DNA of 64,000 nt from Pseudomonas sp. LRP2-20 (GTDB taxonomy: Bacteria; Pseudomonadota; Gammaproteobacteria; Pseudomonadales; Pseudomonadaceae), in contig NZ_AP025944.1 of the NCBI RefSeq assembly GCF_024349685.1, forward strand, positions 2,920,001 to 2,984,000, written 5' to 3'. The notes beneath the pieces were generated by a model. That model was not told the origin of the DNA. It made no database searches and saw only the letters and a program-made list of their open reading frames with translations. The position numbers and the translations under genes were made by a program. Shown piece by piece: positions 17,033 through 25,820 of the stretch (its first letter is position 1; every line of letters begins with the position of its first letter).

Positions 17033-17860
17033 ATGCATAACAACAAGATTTCCTCCAACTGGCTGGGCCTGGATTCAGCCGTTTGCGTGGTCACCGGCGC
17101 GGCCGGTGGCATCGGTGCGGCGCTGGCCGCGGCACTGGTCGAGCAGCAGGCCCATGTGGTGCTGCTGGACCGTGACGTTGACAAGTGCCGCGAGCTGGCT
17201 GCCAGCCTGGGCGAGCACAGTGTCGGTGAAGTCAGTGCACTGGCCTGCGATATCGCCGACCCGGCCAGCGTCGAGCAGGCTGCCGCCCAGGTGCAGGCGC
17301 TGCATGGCCGCTGCGACGTATTGGTGAACAATGCCAGCGTGCTGCGCCCAGGGGCGCTGGAAACACTGAGCCTGGAGCAGTGGAACCAGGTGCTGGCGGT
17401 CAACCTCAGCGGCTACCTGCTGTGCGCACAAGGCTTCGGCCGCGGGATGCTTGCACGTGGCCAGGGGCGTATCGTGCATGTGGCGTCGATTGCGGCGCAT
17501 TACCCGCAACCCAACAGCGGTGCCTATAGCGCGGCCAAGGCCGGGGTCAGCATGCTGTCGCGGCAGATCGCCGTCGAGTGGGGGCCGCGCGGGGTGCGCA
17601 GCAACGCCGTGTGCCCGGGGCTGATCCGCACGCCGCTGTCGGCGGCGTTCTATGCCGACCCGCAGGTCGAACGCCAGCGCAGCGCGATGACCGCCAACCA
17701 GCGCATCGGCGAACCGCAGGATATCGCCGATGCCGTGCTGTTCCTCGCCAGCCCGCGCGCCGACTACATCAATGGCGCCGAACTGACCGTGGATGGTGGC
17801 CTGGAGAGCATGCCCATGGCGCTGATCCCGCGCCCCGGCTTCGAGGGGGTGAAGGCATGA
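17033..17860 (+). CDS. SDR-family oxidoreductase
   Basis: A 275-aa classical short-chain dehydrogenase. The nucleotide-binding motif TGAAGGIG is at 21-28, NNAS follows in the middle (VLVNNASVLRPG), and catalytic Tyr165 and Lys169 are in YSAAKAG. The acid in VVLLDRDVDK after the second strand suggests NAD(H). CTGGAGAG lies a few bases before the ATG at 17033. Its stop overlaps the next start (ATGA). With a KSTD-like flavoprotein, a NIPSNAP protein and an aromatic-acid-type transporter it forms a catabolic operon, probably oxidising an alicyclic or aromatic alcohol; the substrate is not evident. Confidence 0.88.
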   Translation: MHNNKISSNWLGLDSAVCVVTGAAGGIGAALAAALVEQQAHVVLLDRDVDKCRELAASLGEHSVGEVSALACDIADPASVEQAAAQVQALHGRCDVLVNNASVLRPGALETLSLEQWNQVLAVNLSGYLLCAQGFGRGMLARGQGRIVHVASIAAHYPQPNSGAYSAAKAGVSMLSRQIAVEWGPRGVRSNAVCPGLIRTPLSAAFYADPQVERQRSAMTANQRIGEPQDIADAVLFLASPRADYINGAELTVDGGLESMPMALIPRPGFEGVKA

Positions 17861-19575
17861 ACACGCGCAGCTGCGATGTGCTGGTGATCGGCGCCGGGGC
17901 TGGTGGCCTGGCGACGGCGATCACGGCGAAAAAGCATGGTTTGGACGTGCTGGTGATCGAGAAGGACGACTGCTTCGGCGGCACCACGGCGTTTTCCGGT
18001 GGCGTGCTGTGGGTGCCAGGCAACCGGCATGACCAGAATCACAGCCATGAGCAGGCGTTGACCTACTTGCGCAATGAAACCGGCGCCTGTTTCGATGCGG
18101 CTGGGGTCGAAGCGTTCTTGCGACATGGGCCGCAGATGGTGGAGTTTTTCGAGCGCGAGACCACGGTCAAGTTCGTCCCCACGCTGTACCCGGATTACCA
18201 CCCGCAGGCCGAGGGCGGTGCCGATATCGGCCGCTCGATCCTGGCCGCACCTTACGATATACGCGGCCTTGGGGCGGACATGGCACGGCTGCGCCCGCCG
18301 CTGAAAACCATCACCTTCATCGGCATGATGTTCAATTCGTCGAACGCCGACCTCAAGCACTTCTTCAACGTCACCCGTTCGCTGACCTCGTTCGGCTACG
18401 TGGCCAAACGGCTGCTGACCCACTTCAAGGAACTGCTGCTGTACCGCCGCGGCACCCAGGTCACCAGTGGCAATGCCCTGGCGGCGCGGCTGGTGAAGTC
18501 GGCGCTGGACCTGGGCATCCCGATCCTCACCGGCACCCCGGCGCGGCAGCTGCTGCGCGAAGGCGGGCGGGTGAGCGGGGCACTGGCCCAGCAGCAGGCG
18601 GGCGAGTTGCGCATCGAGGCGCGCCGGGGCGTGGTGCTGGCGTGCGGGGGGTTCTCCCATGACCTGCAGCGCCTGAAACAGGCTTACCCGCATGTGCGCC
18701 GGGGCGGCGAGCACTTTTCGCCGGTACCAGCGGGCAACACCGGCGACGGTGCACGCATGGCCGAGGCCCTGGGTGGCAAGGTGGACATCCGCCTGCAGGC
18801 AGCGGCGGCGTGGATGCCGGTCTCGAAGGTGCCGATGGCAGGTGGCAAGCAGGTGGCTTTTCCGCACCTGCTTGATCGCTACAAGCCTGGGGTGATTGGC
18901 GTGCTGCGCAGCGGCAAGCGCTTCACCAATGAATCCAACTCGTATCACGATGTCGGCGCGGCGCTGATCGAGGCCTGTGCCGAGCAGCCGGAAACTGCCA
19001 TGTGGCTGGTCTGCGACCGGCGCACCCTGGCCAAGTACGGCCTGGGCTACGCCAAGCCTGCGCCGATGCCGCTGGGGCCACTGTTGCGTAACGGTTATCT
19101 GCTCAAGGGCAACACCCTCGCCGAGCTGGCGGCCAAGGCGGGTATCGATGGCCAAGGCCTGGAGCGTACGGTGCGCGAGTACAACCTGGGTGCGGTGCAC
19201 GGCGAGGACCGGCAATTCGGCCGTGGCAGCACCACGTTCAACCGCTACCTGGCCGACCCACAACAACAGCCCAACCCGTGCGTGGCGCCGCTGGGTGACG
19301 GGCCGTACTTTGCGGTGAAGGTGGTGATGGGCGACCTGGGCACGTTCGATGGTATCCGTACCAGTGTGGTCGGCGAGGTGCTCGATGGCGAACGGCGCGC
19401 CATCACCGGGCTGTACGCGGTGGGCAACGACCGCGCCAGCATCATGGGCGGCAATTACCCCGGCGCTGGCATCACCCTGGGGCCGATCATGACCTTCGGC
19501 TACATTACCGGGCGGCACCTGGCCGGGGTCGAGCAGGGGCTGGCCAGTGCCGATCAGACGCGGGAGGTGGCGTGA
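17857..19575 (+). CDS. FAD-dependent oxidoreductase, 3-ketosteroid-1-dehydrogenase-like
   Basis: A 572-aa flavoprotein of the fumarate-reductase/KSTD superfamily. The N-terminal dinucleotide motif is VLVIGAGAGGLATAI, followed by FGGTTAFSGGVLWVPGN, typical of KSTD-like enzymes. The C-terminal FAD-closing motif is GNDRASIMGGNYPGAGITLG. Such enzymes introduce or remove a C=C bond next to a ketone. The ATG overlaps the SDR stop, so SDR and flavoprotein are coupled: an alcohol could be oxidised to a ketone and then desaturated. There are no other steroid genes nearby, so a steroid substrate is not implied. Confidence 0.85.
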   Translation: MNTRSCDVLVIGAGAGGLATAITAKKHGLDVLVIEKDDCFGGTTAFSGGVLWVPGNRHDQNHSHEQALTYLRNETGACFDAAGVEAFLRHGPQMVEFFERETTVKFVPTLYPDYHPQAEGGADIGRSILAAPYDIRGLGADMARLRPPLKTITFIGMMFNSSNADLKHFFNVTRSLTSFGYVAKRLLTHFKELLLYRRGTQVTSGNALAARLVKSALDLGIPILTGTPARQLLREGGRVSGALAQQQAGELRIEARRGVVLACGGFSHDLQRLKQAYPHVRRGGEHFSPVPAGNTGDGARMAEALGGKVDIRLQAAAAWMPVSKVPMAGGKQVAFPHLLDRYKPGVIGVLRSGKRFTNESNSYHDVGAALIEACAEQPETAMWLVCDRRTLAKYGLGYAKPAPMPLGPLLRNGYLLKGNTLAELAAKAGIDGQGLERTVREYNLGAVHGEDRQFGRGSTTFNRYLADPQQQPNPCVAPLGDGPYFAVKVVMGDLGTFDGIRTSVVGEVLDGERRAITGLYAVGNDRASIMGGNYPGAGITLGPIMTFGYITGRHLAGVEQGLASADQTREVA

Positions 19576-19904
19576 TGGACAAGGCGATTGTCGATCACCG
19601 TATCTACACCATCCGGCCGCGCGGCATGGCCGCGTTTCTCGAAGCTTTCGAGCAGCTGGCGATGCCCATCCTGCGCCGGCACCTGGGGACACCGCTGGGG
19701 TTCTACGTCAGCAGCATCGGGCCGCTGAACCAGGTGGTGCACCTGTGGGGTTACGACAGCCTGGAGGATTTCGAGCGGCGTAGCGCGGCGCGCGATGCCG
19801 ACCCGGATTTTGCCGCGTACCTGCAGGCCACCCGCGACCTGGTGGTGGCGCAGGAGACGCGGATCATCAAGCCAGTGCGCTTGCGCAATAGCTTGATGAG
19901 TTGA
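19575..19904 (+). CDS. NIPSNAP-family protein
   Basis: A 109-aa single-domain protein of the NIPSNAP/dimeric alpha-beta barrel class: IVDHRIYTIRPRGMAAFLEA, then QVVHLWGYDSLEDFERR and a C-terminal helix. In bacterial catabolic clusters these small proteins are common, but their reaction is not known. The ATG at 19575 overlaps the flavoprotein TGA (TGATG); a GTG one codon earlier is possible. It is the third gene of the coupled operon, and the REP pair after it separates it from the transporter. Confidence 0.82.
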   Translation: MDKAIVDHRIYTIRPRGMAAFLEAFEQLAMPILRRHLGTPLGFYVSSIGPLNQVVHLWGYDSLEDFERRSAARDADPDFAAYLQATRDLVVAQETRIIKPVRLRNSLMS

Positions 19905-19910
19905 CTGGGC

Positions 19911-19987
19911 CCCTGTGGGAGCGGGTTTACCCGCGAAAGCGGTGGTGGATTCAACGACGCATTCGCGGGTGAACCCGCTCCCACAAA
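19911..19987. repeat. REP pair
   Basis: GTGGGAGCGGGTTTACCCGC at 19915-19934 and an opposed unit TTCGCGGGTGAACCCGCTCC at 19963-19982 face each other about 30 bases apart. It lies between the NIPSNAP gene and the AAHS transporter and may stabilise or end the upstream message. Confidence 0.85.
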
Positions 19988-20030
19988 TACCGCGCATTAC
20001 CCCCAATAAAAACAACAAGAGGTCAGGTAA

Positions 20031-21383
20031 ATGAACCATCCCATCGACATACGTCAATTGATCGACCAGCAACCCATCGGCGCCTACCAGAAATGGGTAG
20101 TCTTCCTCGGTTTCCTGATCATCGCCCTGGACGGTCTGGACGTCGCCATCATCGGTTTCATCGCCCCCCAGCTGAAAAGCGAATGGCAGCTAGGCCCCCA
20201 GGCCCTCGGCCCGGTGCTCAGTGCCGCGCTGATCGGCCTGGCCCTCGGCGCCCTGGTCGCAGGCCCCTTGGCCGACCGTTACGGGCGCAAGGCGGTGCTG
20301 CTCGGCAGCGTGCTGCTGTTCGGCCTGTGGACCCTGGCCTCGGCCTTTTCCCCCGACCTGGAAACCCTGGTGGCGCTGCGCTTTCTGACCGGCCTGGGTC
20401 TGGGCGCGGCGATGCCCAACGCCAGTACCCTGGTCAGCGAATACGCCCCGGCGCGCAGCCGCTCGCTGCTGATCACCCTGGCCTTCTGCGGTTTCTCGCT
20501 GGGGGCGGCGCTGGGTGGCTTCGTCAGCGCCTGGATGATCCCCAACCTGGGCTGGCGCAGCGTGCTGGCGCTGGGCGGGGTGTTGCCGCTGCTGGTCTTG
20601 CCATTGCTGTGCTGGCGCCTGCCCGAGTCGGTGACCTTCCTGGTCAGCCAAGGCGCCGACCCGCAGCGTGTCCGGCGCATCGTCCAGCGCCTGGCACCGG
20701 CACACTGCGGCCCCGACAGCACCTTCGTGGTACCCGCCATCAGCGCACACAAGGGCGGCGCCATCGGCACCATCCTCTCACCCCGCTATCGCTTCGGCAC
20801 ACTGATGCTGTGGACGGGCTACGTGCTGGCGCTGTTTCTGGTCTACCTGTTCAGCGGCTGGCTGCCGACCCTGGTGAAGGAGGGCGGTGGTTTTTCGGTG
20901 TCGCAAGCGGCCATCGTCACGGCCTGCTTCCAGATCGGCGGGCCGGTCGGCGCGATTTCGGTGGGCTGGGCCATGGACCGCTGCCACCCGCAGCGGGTGC
21001 TGATGTTGACCTTCTTGTTCAGTGGGGTGGTGATTTTCGCGATTGGCCAGGTGGCCGGCGATTTCGCCTGGCTGTGCGCCATCGCCTGGGCCGTGGGCTT
21101 TGGCCTGAACGGCGCGAGCGTGGGCATGAATGCGCTGGCGGCGGCGTTCTACCCAACCGAGGCGCGCGCTACCGGCGCCAGCTGGATGAGTGGCATTGGT
21201 CGCTTCGGTGCCATTCTCAGTGCCTTTGCCGGTGCGCAGATGCTGGCGCTGGGCTGGAGTTTCGCCCAGGTGTTCGCCTCGCTGCTGGTCCCGGCGGGGC
21301 TCGCTGCATTGGCGGTGCTGCTGCAGGGGTGGCGCGCAAATTCAGCAAGGAGTACGGATGTACTCCATTCGTCGCGAGGATAA
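20031..21383 (+). CDS. MFS transporter, aromatic acid:H+ symporter (AAHS) family
   Basis: A 450-aa twelve-helix transporter. The family marks are GFLIIALDGLDVAIIGFIAP in helix 1 (with the Asp needed for aromatic acid transport in PcaK/BenK), GPLADRYGRKAVLLGS in the 2-3 loop and FCGFSLGAALGGF. It probably imports the acidic substrate of the SDR-flavoprotein operon upstream. AAGAGGTC before the ATG at 20031 is a plausible ribosome-binding site. The 3' end of the gene contains a perfect-armed palindrome (21349-21366) that is still coding. Confidence 0.88.
   Translation: MNHPIDIRQLIDQQPIGAYQKWVVFLGFLIIALDGLDVAIIGFIAPQLKSEWQLGPQALGPVLSAALIGLALGALVAGPLADRYGRKAVLLGSVLLFGLWTLASAFSPDLETLVALRFLTGLGLGAAMPNASTLVSEYAPARSRSLLITLAFCGFSLGAALGGFVSAWMIPNLGWRSVLALGGVLPLLVLPLLCWRLPESVTFLVSQGADPQRVRRIVQRLAPAHCGPDSTFVVPAISAHKGGAIGTILSPRYRFGTLMLWTGYVLALFLVYLFSGWLPTLVKEGGGFSVSQAAIVTACFQIGGPVGAISVGWAMDRCHPQRVLMLTFLFSGVVIFAIGQVAGDFAWLCAIAWAVGFGLNGASVGMNALAAAFYPTEARATGASWMSGIGRFGAILSAFAGAQMLALGWSFAQVFASLLVPAGLAALAVLLQGWRANSARSTDVLHSSRG
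21349..21366. repeat. GGAGTAC palindrome at the 3' end of the AAHS gene
   Basis: GGAGTACGGATGTACTCC has 7-base arms (GGAGTAC and GTACTCC) and overlaps the last codons of the transporter. A near-identical palindrome, GGAGTACAAATGTACTCC, is inside the hairpin at 62141-62192. It may be a structural 3'-end motif. Confidence 0.5.
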
Positions 21384-21413
21384 TCAGAGTCAGATCGGCA
21401 GCGCTGTATGGCT

Positions 21414-21517
21414 GTGCGGGCCTCTTCGCGGGTAAACCCGCTCCCACAGGATCACCACAAAGCTGAAGATGATGCGGTCCTTGTGGGAGCGGGTTCACCC
21501 GCGAAGAGGCCAGTGCA
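21414..21517. repeat. REP pair
   Basis: CTTCGCGGGTAAACCCGCTC with CCACAGG (from about 21424) and an opposed GTGGGAGCGGGTTCACCCGC (from 21483) lie in the gap between the convergent AAHS transporter and aldo/keto reductase genes. This is a typical place for a bidirectional REP pair. Confidence 0.85.
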
Positions 21518-21520
21518 GGT

Positions 21521-22516
21521 TTACTTGAACCCTGTCACTGCATGCGGCACATAGGGCGCTTCCAGCCGGGCGATTTCCTCGGCGCTCAGCTGGAACGCCA
21601 ACGCCGCAATCGCATCATCCAGCTGTGCCACCTTCGAGGCCCCGACAATCGGCGCCGACACCCCGCGCTTGCCCAGCACCCAGGCCAGCGCCACCTGCGC
21701 CATCGGCACACCGCGCTCACCGGCGATCTGCTCGACCACATCGATCACCCGGCCATCTTCCACTTCGGTTTTCTCGTAGAACGACTGCCCGGAAATATCA
21801 GTACGGGTACGTGCGGTCTGCTGCCCATGTGGCCGGGTCAGCCGGCCGCGGGCCATCGGGCTCCAGGGCATCAGGCCGACACCCTGGTCGAGGCACAGCG
21901 GGATCATCTCGCGCTCTTCTTCGCGGTAGATCAGGTTGAGGTAGTTCTGCATCGACACGAAGCGGCTCCAGCCGTTGCTGGCCGCCACTTGCTGGGCCTT
22001 GGCGAACTGCCAGGCATACATCGACGACGCGCCGATGTAGCGCGCCTTGCCGGCCTTGACTACGTCGTGCAGGGCTTCCATGGTCTCTTCGATGGGCGTG
22101 TGGTAGTCCCAGCGGTGGATCTGGTACAGATCGACATAATCGGTGCCCAAGCGGGCCAGGCTGGCGTCGATGTTGGCCATGATCGCCTTGCGTGACAGGC
22201 CCTGCTCGTTGGGGCGGGTGCTGCCTTCCCACATGTTGGCGGGGAAGAACACCTTGGTGGCGATCACCGTTTCCTCGCGGCGGGTGAATTCCTTGAGCGC
22301 CTTGCCGAGGATGATCTCCGAGGTGCCGGCCGAGTAGCTGTTGGCGGTGTCGAAGAAGTTGATGCCTTGCTCGACGGCGTGGCGGATGATCGGGCGGCTG
22401 TCGGCTTCGCCCAGGGTCCAGGGGTGGGTACCGGCATCCGGTTCGCCAAAGGTCATGCAGCCCAGGCACAGTTTCGAGATGTCCAGGCCGGTGTTGCCCA
22501 GTTTGACGTATTGCAT
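21521..22516 (-). CDS. Aldo/keto reductase
   Basis: A 331-aa NADP-dependent oxidoreductase of the AKR superfamily, close to the YajO/YhdN type. The catalytic tetrad is complete: Asp56 and Tyr61 in FFDTANSYSAG, Lys88 in IATKVFF and His134 in YQIHRWD. The C-terminal SAPIVGASK contacts the cofactor phosphate. It reduces aldehydes or ketones; the natural substrate is not clear. It is transcribed in the same direction as the LysR gene 99 bases upstream (stop to start), which may regulate it. Confidence 0.92.
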   Translation of the reverse strand: MQYVKLGNTGLDISKLCLGCMTFGEPDAGTHPWTLGEADSRPIIRHAVEQGINFFDTANSYSAGTSEIILGKALKEFTRREETVIATKVFFPANMWEGSTRPNEQGLSRKAIMANIDASLARLGTDYVDLYQIHRWDYHTPIEETMEALHDVVKAGKARYIGASSMYAWQFAKAQQVAASNGWSRFVSMQNYLNLIYREEEREMIPLCLDQGVGLMPWSPMARGRLTRPHGQQTARTRTDISGQSFYEKTEVEDGRVIDVVEQIAGERGVPMAQVALAWVLGKRGVSAPIVGASKVAQLDDAIAALAFQLSAEEIARLEAPYVPHAVTGFK

Positions 22517-22615
22517 CCGCTGCTCCTCAGTGATCGGTTGTGCGATGCAGGGAAGCTTAGCGGTGATGGCTGCCTGCGAAAATCCCGAATCGGTGCAGGC
22601 GCCATCCGCAAAAAT

Positions 22616-23467
22616 TCACAAGCGCAGCAGCGGCTTGACCTGTTGCTGCAGGAAGTCGGTGACGGCCTTGATGCGCGGGGTGTTGCGAACGTCCTCGTGC
22701 ACGGCCAGCCAGATCTCGATGCTCATCTGCTGTTGGTCCTGACCGGCGACCTCCAGGCCATGCTCCTGCGCCATGAATGCCGGCAGGCAGGCGATGCCAA
22801 CCCCGCCGGCAGCCGCCTGGGCCTGGATGCGCAGGTCGTTGCTCTGCAGCACCAAGGGCGGGTTGCCGGTCTGGCTGAGCAGCCACTGCTGCTGCGGCGA
22901 CTTGGCCTGGGATTCGTCATAGCCGATGTAGCGCGGCGCGCCCGTACTGCGCAGGTAGGCGGGTGCGGCGTACAAGCGGTAATCCAGATACCCCAGCAGG
23001 CTGGCCACCAGGGTCGGCTCGGTGGGCCTGGCCAGGGTGATACTGATATCGGCTTCACGGCGGGCCAGCGAGGCCCGCGACTTGCTGCCGACCAGTTTCA
23101 GGTGCAGTTGCGGGTAGCGCTGCAACAGCGTACCCAGGCGCCGGGCAATGATGCTGCCGAGCAACGCAGGCGGCGCGGCCAGCACCACTTCGCCTTCCAC
23201 CTGCTGTTGCCCGGCATTGGCGAAGTGCTCCAGGGCGAACGACGACTGGCTCATCCGTTCGGCGTATTCGCCGACGCGGCGGCCTTCCTCGGTCAGCGCG
23301 TAGGCCCTGGGGCGGCGGTCGACCAGCTTGAGGTTCAAGGCGGCCTCCAGCGCAGCGATGCGCCGGGCCACGGTGGCATGGTCGACAGCCAGCTGCCTGG
23401 CCGCAGCCGACAGCGAACCGGTGTTGATGAAAGCGGAAAAATGGCGCAGGTCTTCCCAGTCGAGCAT
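22616..23467 (-). CDS. LysR-family transcriptional regulator
   Basis: A 283-aa regulator. The N-terminal winged helix (residues 1-60) reads LDWEDLRHFSAFINTGSLSA then ATVARRIAALEAALNLKLVD, and the remainder is the periplasmic-binding-like effector domain. I place the start at the ATG of MLDWEDL (23467), normal for LysR proteins; the frame stays open further upstream through low-complexity sequence. It precedes the aldo/keto reductase on the same strand and may control it or a distant target. Confidence 0.9.
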   Translation of the reverse strand: MLDWEDLRHFSAFINTGSLSAAARQLAVDHATVARRIAALEAALNLKLVDRRPRAYALTEEGRRVGEYAERMSQSSFALEHFANAGQQQVEGEVVLAAPPALLGSIIARRLGTLLQRYPQLHLKLVGSKSRASLARREADISITLARPTEPTLVASLLGYLDYRLYAAPAYLRSTGAPRYIGYDESQAKSPQQQWLLSQTGNPPLVLQSNDLRIQAQAAAGGVGIACLPAFMAQEHGLEVAGQDQQQMSIEIWLAVHEDVRNTPRIKAVTDFLQQQVKPLLRL

Positions 23468-23531
23468 GGTGGGCCTCAGGTGTGGACGGCCATCATACGG
23501 CGTCCTGCCCGCTGCCGCGACCGCAGGGCAA

Positions 23532-24593
23532 TCACTGACCGATGGCGACCCGCTTCGGTACTGGGGCGTTGTTGGCCTGCATCGATTCGACGAAGTCATC
23601 GATCGTGCGCCAGCTGTTGCAGGCCGCATCGAACCACACCCTGGCGACGATGGCCTGCTGCGCATCGCGCGCCTTGGCGACGGCGCTTGTGGCATTGCCA
23701 AGCTCACCTGCAAGCACGGTCCAGCTGACTTTCAATGCATCGAGCGCGCTGTCGATGGCGTTGATGTCATTGATCGCCAATGACAGGCTCAGGGTAAGGC
23801 CGTTCAGCGTGGCGACTTGCTGCTGGTCGGTGGACAAGGCCTGTTGGTCCGCGCTGATGGTGCTCTGGTACTGGCTGATGGTGGACTGCAGCGCATCGAT
23901 CTTCTCTTGTGCCTGGGCCAGTGTGGCCACGCCGATGCCGGCCAGGACCAGTGACAGCCCGGCAGTGAACGGGGTCAGGAGCACGCCGAAGACCGTTTCG
24001 ACGAAGCCCTGGGTTTTCTGCGCCCGGGCTTTGGCGATGGCGTCACGGTCGGCCTGGACTTGCCGCTGCAATTGCTGGATCTGCTGGTTGATGGTATCGA
24101 TCTGTTGCTGGATATCGGCTTCCTGCGCCTGGATCTGGGCAATGCTGGTGGTCATCCTGGCGTAGGGCTGGCCGAGCTGCTGTTCGAAGGCCGTGAGCCT
24201 GGCACTGTAACCCTCGATGGCAGCCAGCATTGCCTGGACAGGGGCCTGCAGCGCCTCGAGCTGGTTGACGATGCGCGTTTGCACAGCGCTGTCGTACTCG
24301 CCTTGGAGCTGCTCGAACAGCGCATCGATGCACGCTTGCGCGGCCAGGAAGGTTTTGCCGCAGGCGTCGATCTGCGCCAGGATCTCGCTCTGGAAATAGC
24401 GGTAGCCGTTCTGTCGCCAGCCGACCACGAGGTCCTGGGCCTGGCCCAGTTGCTCATCGAGTTGTGGGTACCAGGGCGAAGACGAAGGCGCGATCGACAC
24501 CTCGATCAAGGCCTGGCATGAAGCATTGAGCAGCAGCATCGAACCGATCGAATCGCTGATCTGCTGATTGGCCTGCGCGGCATCGAACGCCAT
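23532..24593 (-). CDS. MakE-like alpha-pore-forming toxin component (third large gene of the operon)
   Basis: A 353-aa protein with no signal peptide. Long helices run over about residues 45-190, rich in Gln heptads (IQQQIDTINQQIQQLQRQ). One hydrophobic stretch at 197-226 (VFGVLLTPFTAGLSLVLAGI) is followed by another coiled coil (228-265). This helix-hydrophobic hairpin-helix plan is that of ClyA/HBL/Nhe-type alpha pore formers. The C-terminus has WFDAACNSWRTIDDFVESM, matching WQTIDTFVAHL in the 25821 gene, so they are paralogs. As last gene of a five-gene run it matches MakE (about 355 aa in V. cholerae, from memory). It is probably one subunit of a tripartite cytolysin. Confidence 0.72.
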   Translation of the reverse strand: MAFDAAQANQQISDSIGSMLLLNASCQALIEVSIAPSSSPWYPQLDEQLGQAQDLVVGWRQNGYRYFQSEILAQIDACGKTFLAAQACIDALFEQLQGEYDSAVQTRIVNQLEALQAPVQAMLAAIEGYSARLTAFEQQLGQPYARMTTSIAQIQAQEADIQQQIDTINQQIQQLQRQVQADRDAIAKARAQKTQGFVETVFGVLLTPFTAGLSLVLAGIGVATLAQAQEKIDALQSTISQYQSTISADQQALSTDQQQVATLNGLTLSLSLAINDINAIDSALDALKVSWTVLAGELGNATSAVAKARDAQQAIVARVWFDAACNSWRTIDDFVESMQANNAPVPKRVAIGQ

Positions 24594-24661
24594 GGGCAAC
24601 GTCCTGTAAAGAGAGGTGGGCGGCCGGGGCACAGTGTGCCCCGGCCGGCAGGCGGGTACTG

Positions 24662-25774
24662 TCAGGCCGACATCGGCAGGGTCTTGGCCTCGACTTCGAT
24701 CTTGGCGTTGACCAGGTGGTTGGCGGTGTCGATGGCCGTGCTCCACTCGTTCTGCGCGCCTTGGGTGAAGACCTTCTGCACGATCGTGGAGATCGCCTGG
24801 TCGGCCAGGTTCAGCTTGTCCACCACCCCTTGCAGTTCACCCTGGAAGGTGCCCCACTGGGTTTGCAACTTGGACAGGCTCTGGGTCGCCAGCTCGATGC
24901 TCGAAACGGCGTTCTTCGAGGCCATTTCCAGACCTTTCAGGGCAATCAGCTGACGTTGGTCGTCGGCCTTTTCCTTCTGATCCTTGGCGATCTGGTCGAA
25001 TTGCTCATTGATCTTGTGCTGCATCACGCCCCAGGTCACGGCGCCGCCAATGATGCCGGCGGCGCCGATGCCGCCGCCGATCAGCAGGCTGGCACCGCCG
25101 GTCTCCGGCGCCAGCGCAATGCCCACCACCAGCGCGAAGATACCGATGCCGATGGCGGCGGCCGAGGCGGCGATGGCCTTGTTCTCTGCATCGATTTCGT
25201 TGTGCAGGCTGGTGATGGCGTTGTTCATCTTGTCGATGTCGCCCTGCAAATCGATCTCGGCCGCCTGGATGGTGCTTGAGCCTGTGGACAGTTTGTCGTG
25301 GGCCGCCTGCATCTGTGTGCCCCACTGGGTCAGTGAGGCGCTGACGCGGGTCATCTGCTTGATGACGTCCTGGATCGGCGGCAGCAATGTCTGCTCGATG
25401 ATCTCGCGGATCTCCACCACCGACGGGTCATTGGCGCCTTGCGCGGTCGGGTTGCTGTTGGCGATCTGGATGATCGCGTCACTGGCCGCAGTGAACGTGC
25501 TGCCGAAATTGATCACCTGCAGCGGGATGGTCTTGGAAACCTCGGTGCCGAGCTGGTTGACCCATTGCCCGGCAAGCGCCTGGGCAGCCTGCAGGTCACC
25601 ATTGAGGCTGTCGAACCAGGCCGGCTTGGGGTTTGGCGCGACGAACACGGTGTTGAGCACGGCGTGGCTGGCAAAGGTGATCAGTTGCGAGGCGTTGTAG
25701 GAAACGCCGGTGTTACCGAAGATGTCGTCCGGGGCGGGGGCCAGGTCGGTAGCTTCCTTGATGGCGATATTCAT
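24662..25774 (-). CDS. MakA-like alpha-pore-forming toxin component
   Basis: A 370-aa protein without a signal peptide. Helical N-terminal half, then a long hydrophobic hairpin at about 203-251 (IGIGIFALVVGIALAPETGG, then LLIGGGIGAAGIIGGAVTWG), then a heptad-rich helix (NEQFDQIAKDQKEKADDQRQ). The hairpin split by a short polar turn (APETGG) is the expected membrane-inserting tongue or head of an alpha pore former. Length and place fit MakA. Two ATGs are adjacent; I take the second (25774) because GAGGAG lies seven bases before it, though 25777 is possible. It lies 68 bases before the MakE-like gene. Confidence 0.75.
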   Translation of the reverse strand: MNIAIKEATDLAPAPDDIFGNTGVSYNASQLITFASHAVLNTVFVAPNPKPAWFDSLNGDLQAAQALAGQWVNQLGTEVSKTIPLQVINFGSTFTAASDAIIQIANSNPTAQGANDPSVVEIREIIEQTLLPPIQDVIKQMTRVSASLTQWGTQMQAAHDKLSTGSSTIQAAEIDLQGDIDKMNNAITSLHNEIDAENKAIAASAAAIGIGIFALVVGIALAPETGGASLLIGGGIGAAGIIGGAVTWGVMQHKINEQFDQIAKDQKEKADDQRQLIALKGLEMASKNAVSSIELATQSLSKLQTQWGTFQGELQGVVDKLNLADQAISTIVQKVFTQGAQNEWSTAIDTANHLVNAKIEVEAKTLPMSA

Positions 25775-25820
25775 CATGAATCTCCTCGGTGGGTGGGGGG
25801 CGTGGGTGACAGGTGTTCGT

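Noticed and set aside
20093..21466. Long overlapping plus-strand frame within the AAHS transporter
   Set aside because: Out-of-frame shadow; the AAHS frame has clear family motifs and a proper start.
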